A stretch of DNA of 64,000 bases from an uncultured Opitutia bacterium. Lineage in GTDB: Bacteria > Verrucomicrobiota > Verrucomicrobiia > Opitutales > UBA953. Every line of letters starts with the position of its first letter. Positions within the stretch are counted from its first letter, which is position 1. A program made the position numbers and the translations under genes. Location: positions 43,218 through 107,217 of the forward strand of contig CAINMU010000010.1 of the NCBI GenBank assembly GCA_903850885.1, given 5' to 3'. This document shows positions 1-7,697 of the stretch, piece after piece. The notes under the pieces were generated by a model. The model had not been told where the DNA came from, searched no databases, and saw only the letters and a program-made list of their open reading frames with translations.

Positions 1-1272
1 ACGGTCGCAATTTTTCCGATACCAAACCGGGATGCGATGACCCCACCAGAGCTGCCTGCTAACGCACCAATCTTGGATATTATCCAGCCAATGAAGGTAG
101 GTCTTGGTCCAGCGTTCGGGGTGAAAGCGAATGATACCACTCGTCACGGCCCGCTTGGCTTCTTCGATCTTGGGGTAGCGGATGAACCATTGTTCGCTTA
201 AGCGGGGCTCGATTGGAACATCTGCCCGCTCCGAATAACCGACGGTATTTTCGTAAGGCTCGACCTTAACCAAGGCACCTAATTCGTCTAAAAGTTTGGC
301 GGCAGCGTCGCGGGCTTTAAAGCGCTCAAGCCCGGCAAGCGGTCCGGCATCGGCACTCATGGTGCCGTCCGGATTCATGACGTCGAGGACGGTGAGGCCG
401 TGGCGCTTACCAATATCAAAGTCTGTCCGATCGTGCGCCGGAGTGACCTTCAGCACACCGGTACCGAAAGCTGGGTCGACCGCGCTATCGCCCACGATAA
501 GAATCGGGGCGCGAGGGAAGGGGCGCCAAACATGCTTGCCGATCAGATGCTGATAACGTTCATCTCCCGGATGGACGGCGACGGCCATGTCTCCGGGAAT
601 AGTCTCCGGACGAGTCGTGGAGATTTCCAAGAAAGTACCGGGCAGTTCCACGACTTCATAGCGCATCCGGAAGAGCGAACCCTTCGAGGGCTTCATAATT
701 ACTTCTTCATCTGAAAGACCGGTCTGGGAAACGGGGCACCAATTGACCATGCGTTTGCCGCGGTAGACGTACCCGCGCTCATAAAGGGTGACGAAAGCCT
801 GCAAGACCGCTTGCGAATAACCGTCGTCGAGCGTGTGCACCGTTCGATCCCAATCACACGAGGCGCCTAACTTGCGTAACTGGCCTAAGATGATGCCGCC
901 GTGTTTATCTCGCCACTCAGAAGCCGTTTCGATGAATTTTTCGCGACCTAAATCATGACGGGTCTTGCCTTGTTTTTGGCGTAACTCTTTTTCAACCCGC
1001 GATTGCGTGGCAATACCAGCGTGATCGGTACCCGCTAACCATAAAGCGGACTTTCCTTCCTGACGGGCCCGACGCACCATGATGTCTTGCAGGGTGTTGT
1101 TGAGCAGGTGCCCCATATGTAGCACGCCCGTGACGTTCGGGGGCGGAATCATGACGGCGAAAGATTCGCGCTTCGGGTCCACTTTGCCTTTAAAGCAACC
1201 AGCAGCTAACCAACGGTCGTACCAGACGGATTCGACGCCTTGGGGGTCATAAGATTTGGGGATTTCGGCCAT
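1..1272 (-). CDS. valS: Valine--tRNA ligase, N-terminal part (3' end outside window)
   Basis: This is a class I aminoacyl-tRNA synthetase that charges tRNA-Val in the cytoplasm. The reading frame starts at the ATG at 1272 and stays open to base 1, giving about 424 residues of a protein normally near 900. The class I HIGH motif appears as HMGH at residues 52-55, after the PPPNVTG segment typical of ValS. A STTRPET motif marks the start of the editing (CP1) domain, and DWCVSRQ followed by WWGHRIP near the window edge is the usual return to the catalytic domain. The KMSKS loop and anticodon domain lie outside the window. No Shine-Dalgarno motif precedes the start. The assignment to ValS rather than IleS rests on the PPPNVTG and WWGHRIP context. 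Confidence 0.95.
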   Translation of the reverse strand, partial: MAEIPKSYDPQGVESVWYDRWLAAGCFKGKVDPKRESFAVMIPPPNVTGVLHMGHLLNNTLQDIMVRRARQEGKSALWLAGTDHAGIATQSRVEKELRQKQGKTRHDLGREKFIETASEWRDKHGGIILGQLRKLGASCDWDRTVHTLDDGYSQAVLQAFVTLYERGYVYRGKRMVNWCPVSQTGLSDEEVIMKPSKGSLFRMRYEVVELPGTFLEISTTRPETIPGDMAVAVHPGDERYQHLIGKHVWRPFPRAPILIVGDSAVDPAFGTGVLKVTPAHDRTDFDIGKRHGLTVLDVMNPDGTMSADAGPLAGLERFKARDAAAKLLDELGALVKVEPYENTVGYSERADVPIEPRLSEQWFIRYPKIEEAKRAVTSGIIRFHPERWTKTYLHWLDNIQDWCVSRQLWWGHRIPVWYRKNCDR

Positions 1273-1306
1273 CGGGAAATTGATTAATTAGGGGGTAAGT
1301 TGGAGA

Positions 1307-1338
1307 TTGAAAAGAGCGGATTGCCCCCCCATGAATAT
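1307..1338 (+). promoter_or_regulatory. Candidate promoter of the SRP RNA gene
   Basis: A TTGAAA box at 1307-1312 is followed about 18-20 bases later by an AT-rich GAATAT/AATATA stretch at 1333-1339. This lies a few bases before the expected 5' end of the 4.5S RNA. The spacing is slightly long and the -10 match is weak, so this is only a candidate. Confidence 0.3.
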
Positions 1339-1343
1339 AGGTA

Positions 1344-1440
1344 AGCCAGGCCCCATGCAACGGGTAGCCGACGAATCCCGCCAGGTCCGGAAGGAAGCAA
1401 CGGCAGTCAGTTTACTCGTGTGCCGTGGCAAGCCTGGCCC
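1344..1440 (+). ncRNA. ffs: Signal recognition particle RNA, small bacterial (4.5S) type
   Basis: The RNA pairs with Ffh to form the bacterial signal recognition particle, which directs nascent membrane proteins to SecYEG. The diagnostic segment is CAGGTCCGGAAGGAAGCA at 1382-1399, which holds the GGAA tetraloop and the symmetric loop bound by the Ffh M domain. The ends pair: GCCAGGC near 1345 with GCCTGGC near 1432, closing a hairpin of about 97 nt without an Alu domain. A T-rich stretch follows from 1441. The gene sits between valS and the end of the suc operon and is transcribed against both. The exact ends are estimated from the terminal pairing. Confidence 0.93.
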
Positions 1441-1492
1441 CTTTCGCCTTTTCTCTAGTACTTACCGGAGTTTAAATGGGTGATTTCGTGCG

Positions 1493-1984
1493 TTACCTCG
1501 GACCTTCAGGTTCTTTGAAACGTTCTTCGGGCGACTCGTAATTTTCAGCCTTAAAGGAGTCATCTACATGTTGGGTCAACCACCAGCGAACGTAATGCTG
1601 GTTGGTGCAAAACCCAAGATCATGACCGTCGTGAAGAATGGTGATCCCAACATCGGTCTGGCGTTGGCAGATCATACACCCGGCCGGGACGGACACCCGT
1701 GGTTCGACCGCATCGTGCCAGGGAATACGAACATACCCTTCGTAAAGACCGCTGCTGGTAATCGAGCCAACGACCGCTTCGTCAACGTTGCGGGTCTCAG
1801 GCTTTTTTCCGTAACTGAAATTTTCGCAATAGGTCCAGAAAGGGTGGGAAAGGGCGACCTGACGTAACGTGCAAAAAGATATAAGTCGGAACTTTTCGCG
1901 GTCCGATGGGTGGGGGTGAGCCATCTCTTGCACGGCCCGATTATGAGAGCAATTACCGCAACAATCGGGTCCGCCGTTCGGCAT
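1493..1984 (-). CDS. Small cysteine-rich conserved protein at the end of the suc operon
   Basis: The function is unknown. The 163-residue protein opens with NGGPDCCGNCSHN, placing Cys 8, 9 and 12 in a CCxxC pattern. Further cysteines are at 38 and 53, a CxxC pair is at 103-106 and another Cys is at 126, with several histidines. This arrangement suggests a metal site, zinc or Fe-S, but this is inference. There is no signal peptide or membrane segment. The start lies 3 bases after the lpdA stop, so the gene is almost certainly cotranscribed with sucA-sucB-lpdA. N-termini of the NGGPDCCG kind are familiar to me from small uncharacterised proteins of Planctomycetes and relatives, though I cannot name a family. 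The tail is charged and probably disordered. Confidence 0.75.
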   Translation of the reverse strand: MPNGGPDCCGNCSHNRAVQEMAHPHPSDREKFRLISFCTLRQVALSHPFWTYCENFSYGKKPETRNVDEAVVGSITSSGLYEGYVRIPWHDAVEPRVSVPAGCMICQRQTDVGITILHDGHDLGFCTNQHYVRWWLTQHVDDSFKAENYESPEERFKEPEGPR

Positions 1985-1987
1985 GAC

Positions 1988-3388
1988 TCAAAGAGAGTGG
2001 ATACTCATCTTACTCACGGCCATGGCGGCCTCCTTGAATGACTCGCTGATGGTAGGATGGGCGAAGCACGTCCGGGCGACATCTTCGGCACTGCCGCCGT
2101 ATTCCATGTGGGCGCACGCAGCGGCAATCATCTCCGAAGCACCTTTGGCTACCATCTGCACGCCCAGGATCTTATCGGACTTCGCGCAAGCGATGACCTT
2201 AATCATACCCGCGGTGCCATCACTGGCGATTGCCCGCCCGTTGCCAGTCAGCTGGAATTTTCCAATTTTAATTTCGATATTCTTGGCTTTGGCATCGGCT
2301 TCGGAAAGTCCGACAGAAGCAACCTCGGGGTCGGTATAAATCACGCCGGGAATGATCGCATAATTCACATGACCATGCTTACCCGCGATATTCTCCGCAA
2401 CCGCGACGCCTTCCTCTTCGGCTTTATGCGCGAGCATAGGACCGGCGACGACGTCGCCAATGGCGTAAACTCCGGGAAGATTAGTCAGAAAATGCCCATC
2501 GATGATGACGCGGCCACGTTCATCGAGCTTTAGACCCGCTTCGACGGCTCCAAGACCGGTCGTATTGGCCTTCCGACCAACGGCGACCAAGATCTTATCC
2601 GCGGGGAATTCCAGCACCTTACCCTCCCGCTCAGCCGTGAGGGCAAAACCGGCGGGGCTCTTTTTAACGCCAGTCACCTTCGCACCTAATTCAAATTTAA
2701 TACCTTGTTTTTCGAAGGCGGTCTGAGCGGCTTTGGCGATATCTGCATCATAGGAAGGTCCGCCGATGGTGGTGAGCATTTCCACCACCGTAACTTGTGA
2801 GCCGAGTCGTGACCAAACCGAACCGAGTTCCAAACCGATCGCACCCGCACCCACGACGACCATCTTTTCGGGGACGCTCTTTAAGGCGATTCCATGGTCC
2901 GACGAAATGACGGCTTCACCGTCAAATTTCATGAAGGGTAATTCGATCGGAACCGACCCGGTCGCGATGAGGATATTCTTAGTGGTCAGGATACGCTCGC
3001 CAGCGGAACTGCGGACCAGGACTTCGCCAGGCTTGCCCAAGCGACCGAGACCACGCACGACTTCGACGCCGCGTTTGGTGACCAGAAATTCCACCCCTTT
3101 ATTGAGCTGACCAACCACCTTATCCTTGTTGGCCATCATGGCCGAAACATCAAAAGTCAGCTTATCGGTACCGACGATACCATGCTTTTTGCCTTCCCGT
3201 GCGTGCTGCCAGACTTCCGTGGAATGAAGCAAAGCCTTGGAAGGAATGCAGCCAATGTTCAGGCAGGTGCCGCCTAAGCTTTGGTCTTTTTCAACCAGCA
3301 CGACCTTAAGGCCTAATTGGGCAGCCTTGATGGCAGCCACATAACCGCCGGGACCGGAGCCGATGATGACGAGATCGAGTTGAGACAT
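1988..3388 (-). CDS. lpdA: Dihydrolipoyl dehydrogenase (E3)
   Basis: E3 reoxidises the dihydrolipoyl arm of 2-oxo acid dehydrogenase complexes and passes electrons through FAD to NAD+. The 466-residue length is normal. The FAD-binding GSGPGG motif is at residues 10-15, and the redox-active disulfide is Cys42-Cys47 in GGTCLNIGCIPSKALL. A second dinucleotide fold with GAGAIGLELG lies mid-protein. The C-terminal AHPTISES supplies the His-Glu pair that acts across the dimer. It follows sucB by 21 bases, so it probably serves the 2-oxoglutarate complex first and may be shared with other complexes. The ATG at 3388 has no upstream Shine-Dalgarno motif. Confidence 0.97.
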   Translation of the reverse strand: MSQLDLVIIGSGPGGYVAAIKAAQLGLKVVLVEKDQSLGGTCLNIGCIPSKALLHSTEVWQHAREGKKHGIVGTDKLTFDVSAMMANKDKVVGQLNKGVEFLVTKRGVEVVRGLGRLGKPGEVLVRSSAGERILTTKNILIATGSVPIELPFMKFDGEAVISSDHGIALKSVPEKMVVVGAGAIGLELGSVWSRLGSQVTVVEMLTTIGGPSYDADIAKAAQTAFEKQGIKFELGAKVTGVKKSPAGFALTAEREGKVLEFPADKILVAVGRKANTTGLGAVEAGLKLDERGRVIIDGHFLTNLPGVYAIGDVVAGPMLAHKAEEEGVAVAENIAGKHGHVNYAIIPGVIYTDPEVASVGLSEADAKAKNIEIKIGKFQLTGNGRAIASDGTAGMIKVIACAKSDKILGVQMVAKGASEMIAAACAHMEYGGSAEDVARTCFAHPTISESFKEAAMAVSKMSIHSL

Positions 3389-3409
3389 TGAGGTAGAAAA
3401 TAGAGAATG

Positions 3410-4702
3410 TTAGACGCCGAAGAGGAGGCGTTGGGGGTCTTCGATCAATTGGCGCACCTTGACCAGGAAAGTCACGGCTTCCTTGCCGTCGATGATGCGG
3501 TGATCGTACGAAAGGGCCAGATACATGATAGGCCGGATGACCACCTGGCCGTTCTCGGCGACGGGACGTTCGACGATATTGTGCAAGCCCATGATCGCCG
3601 CCTGCGGGTGGTTAAGGATCGGGGTCGAAAGCATGGAACCGTAGATGCCGCCGTTGGAAATGGTAAAAATGCCGCCCTGTAATTCGGCTAATTGGATCTT
3701 ACCGTCACGCGCGCGTTTACCGTAATCGCCGATATTTTTCTCGATTGCCGCAAAAGAAAGCAGATCGCAATCCCGGACTACGGGGACCATCAGGCCCTTG
3801 TCGGTGCCGACGGCGACGCCAATATCGTAGAAGTGATTTTCGACGATTTCTTCGCCATCAAGTTGGGCGTTGATGGCTGGAACCTCTTTCATGGCCTGGA
3901 CCGCGGCCTTGACGAAGAAGGACATGAAGCCGAGTTTAACGCCGTATTTCTTGAGGAATTCCTCACCATGACGCTTACGTAACTCCATCACCGGAGCCAT
4001 ATTGACCTCATTGAAAGTCGTCAGCATCGCCGTCTCTGACTTCGCCTGAACGAGTCTTTCCGCGATCTTTCGGCGCAGGGGAGACATTTTCTTGCGAGAA
4101 GTCCGCCCATCGCGCGAAGGAATAATAGCCACGACCGTTGCCGCGGGAGCGGCCGCCGGAGAGTTGATAACCGGGACAGGAGTGTGGGCCGTAGGTGCCA
4201 AGGTTGGGTCGACTGCCAGGATAGGAGACTGACCAGCCAGCGCCGCCAACATATCGCCTTTGGTGACCCGTCCGGCTTTGCCGCTGCCTTCGAGCGAGGC
4301 TGGATTTAATCCCGTTTCAGCCGCGAGACGACGGACGGCCGGAGAAATCTCGGCGGCCGCTCCCGATTTATTTAAAATAATAACCTCTGGCGGCGCGACG
4401 CGCGCGACGGGGGGCCGGGTCACCTGGGCAACCGGGGCGGACGTCGGCGCGGAAACCAAACCCGCGGTGCCGGCTGCAATGCTGGCGACGATCTGCCCGA
4501 CAAGAACTTCCGTTCCAGCCGGGACGGAGATTGTCAGCTGACCATCGATCTCGGCCGTACCTTCGGAGGTAACCTTATCGGTTTCGTAGGAGAAGAGAGG
4601 TTGGCCCTTGCGGACCGTATCCCCAGATTTAACCAACCAAGCGGCTAAAAGCCCACCGGTGATAGATTCTCCCATGGGAGGGATTTTGACGTCGACAGCC
4701 AT
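3410..4702 (-). CDS. sucB: 2-oxoglutarate dehydrogenase E2 (dihydrolipoyl succinyltransferase)
   Basis: E2 forms the core of the 2-oxoglutarate dehydrogenase complex and moves the succinyl group from lipoyl-lysine to CoA. From the chosen ATG the protein has 430 residues. It has one lipoyl domain (residues 1-78) with the lipoylated Lys43 in ETDKVTSE, an Ala/Pro/Val-rich linker, a peripheral subunit-binding domain around residues 120-160 ([16 protein letters not shown]), a second Ala/Pro-rich linker, and a C-terminal acyltransferase domain with the active-site [17 protein letters not shown] 45 bases upstream (4747) would add 15 residues, but the family begins at the VKIPPMGES segment, so 4702 is preferred. 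Substrate is assigned as succinyl from the sucA neighbour. Confidence 0.95.
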   Translation of the reverse strand: MAVDVKIPPMGESITGGLLAAWLVKSGDTVRKGQPLFSYETDKVTSEGTAEIDGQLTISVPAGTEVLVGQIVASIAAGTAGLVSAPTSAPVAQVTRPPVARVAPPEVIILNKSGAAAEISPAVRRLAAETGLNPASLEGSGKAGRVTKGDMLAALAGQSPILAVDPTLAPTAHTPVPVINSPAAAPAATVVAIIPSRDGRTSRKKMSPLRRKIAERLVQAKSETAMLTTFNEVNMAPVMELRKRHGEEFLKKYGVKLGFMSFFVKAAVQAMKEVPAINAQLDGEEIVENHFYDIGVAVGTDKGLMVPVVRDCDLLSFAAIEKNIGDYGKRARDGKIQLAELQGGIFTISNGGIYGSMLSTPILNHPQAAIMGLHNIVERPVAENGQVVIRPIMYLALSYDHRIIDGKEAVTFLVKVRQLIEDPQRLLFGV

Positions 4703-4838
4703 GTAAAGTAAGTAGGTAACCTTGGAACTCCTTGCGGACTGTTTCAACGGGGAAATCGCCGTATAATTGACACCAGATGCCTGTTTTCAGGGTAGTAGCG
4801 GGACATAGTGACCCAGCAAGGAAATCTACTGAGCCTGA

Positions 4839-7565
4839 TTAGCGACTGAAAGCCTGCCGGATGACATCCGCTTGCTCGATCTTATGAACTGCAAGCGAAC
4901 CAACCGCAGGGGAGGCAGCGGCGTCGCGACCGGCATAGAGCGCGCGAATACCTGTGCATTCCTCAATCAGTGGAGCGACGAAAGACCAGCCGCCCATATT
5001 CTTGGGCTCATCTTGAGCCCAAATAATTTTAGCAGGCGAACCGAGTTGCTGATAGAGCTTCTTAAGGGTCGCGGCATCAAAAGGGTAGAATTGCTCAAGA
5101 CGCAGGATACTCGTATCCGCATCCTTCTTTGCCAGACGTTCGGCCTCGAGTTCATAGAAGATTTTTCCGGAGCAAATAATCAATCTCGACGTCTTGGGCG
5201 CGGGCGTCGCGTCGGTCATCACCGTATGGAATTTCCCGGAGCTAAAGTCAGCCAGCGCGCTGACGCAGGCCTTGTGTCGCAACAAGCTCTTGGGAGTTAA
5301 GACGACCAGGGGCTTGCGAAGTTCAGCTTTAACCTGCCGACGTAAGGCGTGGAAAATCTGGGCCGGCGTGGAGGGCTGAATGACCTGAAGGTTATTTTCA
5401 GCGCACAACTGGAGGAATCGCTCGAGGCGAGCCGAAGAGTGTTCAGGACCTTGTCCTTCGTACCCGTGAGGTAAAAGAAGGGTAAGGCCGCTGGTCTGAC
5501 CCCATTTGGATTCGGCCGAAGCCAGGAATTGATCGATAATAATCTGAGCGCCATTGGCGAAATCGCCGAATTGAGCCTCCCAGATAACGAGGGCGTCTGG
5601 CGCTTCTAGCGAATAACCATAGTCGAACCCGAGGACGGCATATTCCGAAAGCGATGAATTAACCAACTCGATCTTCGCGCTGCCAATGGAAGACAACGGA
5701 CAATACTCCGCATCATTGGAAGGATCGTGCAAAACGGCATGACGATGCGAAAAAGTACCGCGCTCGCAATCTTGGCCGGAAAGACGTATCGGGTGTCCTT
5801 CGGCCAGTAAAGTGGCGAAAGCAAGCCCTTCGCCCAGACTCCAGTCGAAATGAATGCCGGATTTGAAAGCCTCGGCTTTGATATCCAGCAAGCGTTTCAA
5901 TTTCGGGTGTGGGCTGAAATCTGGGGGCATCTGCCATAAAGCAGGAGCAACCTGGTCAAGCAGCGAGGCGGCTACGGAAGTATCCGTTTTAAAATCGTAA
6001 GGCGAATTAAACGGGCGCAGTTCAGCGGGGTGTTTCTGGCGCGCCTCGATTTCTAACGTCAGAGCGGCCTGGGCCCGGTCTTGGGCGGCGTTCAGCAGCA
6101 CGTCGCACTCCGTGCGAAGCGCCATCAGCAGGCCGTCGGCAGTCGTGCCGGACTCGGTCAGCCGTGAAGCATAGAGTTCGGCGACCGAAGGGTGTGAAGT
6201 AATATTACGGTAGAGGACGGGCTGGGTAAAAGCAGGCTCGTCGGTTTCGTTGTGTCCGTAACGGCGGTAGCAAACGATATCAACGACGGCATCCGCGCCA
6301 AATTTCTGCCGATACTCCAAAGCGATTTCGGCAGCCAAGACAACGGCATCGGGATCGTCTCCATTGGCGTGCAGAATGGGCGACTCGGTGAACTTGGCGA
6401 TTTCCGTGCAATGACGGCCGGTGCGAGCTTCATCAGGATTCGTGGTGAAGCCGACCTGATTATTACTTACCAGGTGAAGGGTGCCACCGACCGAGTAACC
6501 CTTCAGGCCGGCGAGATTTAAAGTTTCCATCACCACTCCTTGGCCGGCAAAAGCGCCGTCACCGTGAATCAGGATGGGGAGGGCGGCGGCCCTACTGACA
6601 CCCACTTGTAAGTCGATGCGGGCGCGGGTGCGTCCAAGGGCGACAGGATTGACGGCTTCAAGGTGACTCGGATTAAAGGCCAATGTGAGAGCGATTTTTT
6701 TGCCACTGACGGTTCTTTCACCCTCATAACCTAGGTGATATTTGACATCGCCGTCGCCGGTGGAGGTATCGGGAAGATGGTGCTCAGAGAAAGCAGCAAA
6801 GAGTTGCTCGGGTTTCTTACCGCAGATGTTGACCATAACATTTAGCCGGCCGCGATGGGCCATGCCCAACACGATATCCGTGATCTTAAGCCCGGGTGAA
6901 CGGTATAAAAGTTGCTCCAAGGCGGCCATGATGACTTCGCCACCCTCCACCGAAAAACGTTTCGCACCGACGAAAGTCCGATGCAAAAAACGCTCGAATT
7001 GTTCGGCTTGGACGATGGCGTGCAAGAAACGCTTCCGGGCATCCGCATCGTATGCCGGCCGCAGACCGGACGACTCGATACGCTCCTGGAGCCACCGGCG
7101 ACGTTCGCCGTCTTGAATATGGGTGTATTCGACGCCGATGGGTCCACAGTAAATGGATTTTAGTTTGGCAATAATCTCGGAAAGGGGTAACAATTTACCG
7201 CCCAAGAAATCCCCGGTATTAAAAACCTTATCGGGTGCGATACTGTCCAGACCCAGCGCCTTATCGGTGAGCTCGAAGTGAGGCGTAGGATCAAAGAGCG
7301 GATTAAGCCGGGCTTGAAGATGCCCGAGCAACCTATAGGCATTGATCGCCGCCAAGACTTTCCACTGCGCCGCGGCATCGATGGGGGAGCTTACCGAGCT
7401 GCTGCCTTTCGCCGAAACTTTCGGTGGTAGGCTAAGGCCCAATTCAAAACCTTCGAAGAAAGTGCGCCATTCGGCATCGACGGAGGCCGGGTCAGCCGTC
7501 CAGCGCTCATGATAAGTGGCGACGAGGTCGGCATTCCAACGGGTTCCTACACTAAGATGTTTCAT
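4839..7565 (-). CDS. sucA: 2-oxoglutarate dehydrogenase E1 component
   Basis: The thiamine diphosphate enzyme decarboxylates 2-oxoglutarate in the TCA cycle and passes the succinyl group to lipoyl-E2. The 908-residue length fits the SucA/OdhA family. The N-terminal WRTFFEGF segment is the short E2-interaction region typical of the family. GHNETDEPAFTQP is the diphosphate/Mg site, and HGDGAFAGQG and the HGYEGQGPEHSSARLERFL stretch are further E1o signatures. It is the first gene of sucA-sucB-lpdA and is divergent from the SNF2 gene. The ATG at 7565 is not preceded by a Shine-Dalgarno motif. The presence of the whole operon implies a complete, oxidative TCA cycle, although the other TCA genes are outside the window. 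Confidence 0.97.
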   Translation of the reverse strand: MKHLSVGTRWNADLVATYHERWTADPASVDAEWRTFFEGFELGLSLPPKVSAKGSSSVSSPIDAAAQWKVLAAINAYRLLGHLQARLNPLFDPTPHFELTDKALGLDSIAPDKVFNTGDFLGGKLLPLSEIIAKLKSIYCGPIGVEYTHIQDGERRRWLQERIESSGLRPAYDADARKRFLHAIVQAEQFERFLHRTFVGAKRFSVEGGEVIMAALEQLLYRSPGLKITDIVLGMAHRGRLNVMVNICGKKPEQLFAAFSEHHLPDTSTGDGDVKYHLGYEGERTVSGKKIALTLAFNPSHLEAVNPVALGRTRARIDLQVGVSRAAALPILIHGDGAFAGQGVVMETLNLAGLKGYSVGGTLHLVSNNQVGFTTNPDEARTGRHCTEIAKFTESPILHANGDDPDAVVLAAEIALEYRQKFGADAVVDIVCYRRYGHNETDEPAFTQPVLYRNITSHPSVAELYASRLTESGTTADGLLMALRTECDVLLNAAQDRAQAALTLEIEARQKHPAELRPFNSPYDFKTDTSVAASLLDQVAPALWQMPPDFSPHPKLKRLLDIKAEAFKSGIHFDWSLGEGLAFATLLAEGHPIRLSGQDCERGTFSHRHAVLHDPSNDAEYCPLSSIGSAKIELVNSSLSEYAVLGFDYGYSLEAPDALVIWEAQFGDFANGAQIIIDQFLASAESKWGQTSGLTLLLPHGYEGQGPEHSSARLERFLQLCAENNLQVIQPSTPAQIFHALRRQVKAELRKPLVVLTPKSLLRHKACVSALADFSSGKFHTVMTDATPAPKTSRLIICSGKIFYELEAERLAKKDADTSILRLEQFYPFDAATLKKLYQQLGSPAKIIWAQDEPKNMGGWSFVAPLIEECTGIRALYAGRDAAASPAVGSLAVHKIEQADVIRQAFSR

Positions 7566-7697
7566 TTAAGTGACGAATAAAGGAGGAAGAAACTTAGCCA
7601 TTATGTCTTTTATTAACAAGCCCAGACGCTGGCCAAAAAATGCCAGACTTTGAGGGTTGAAACCACATTAATATGGAGGTTTAATTCACTTTCGTCG

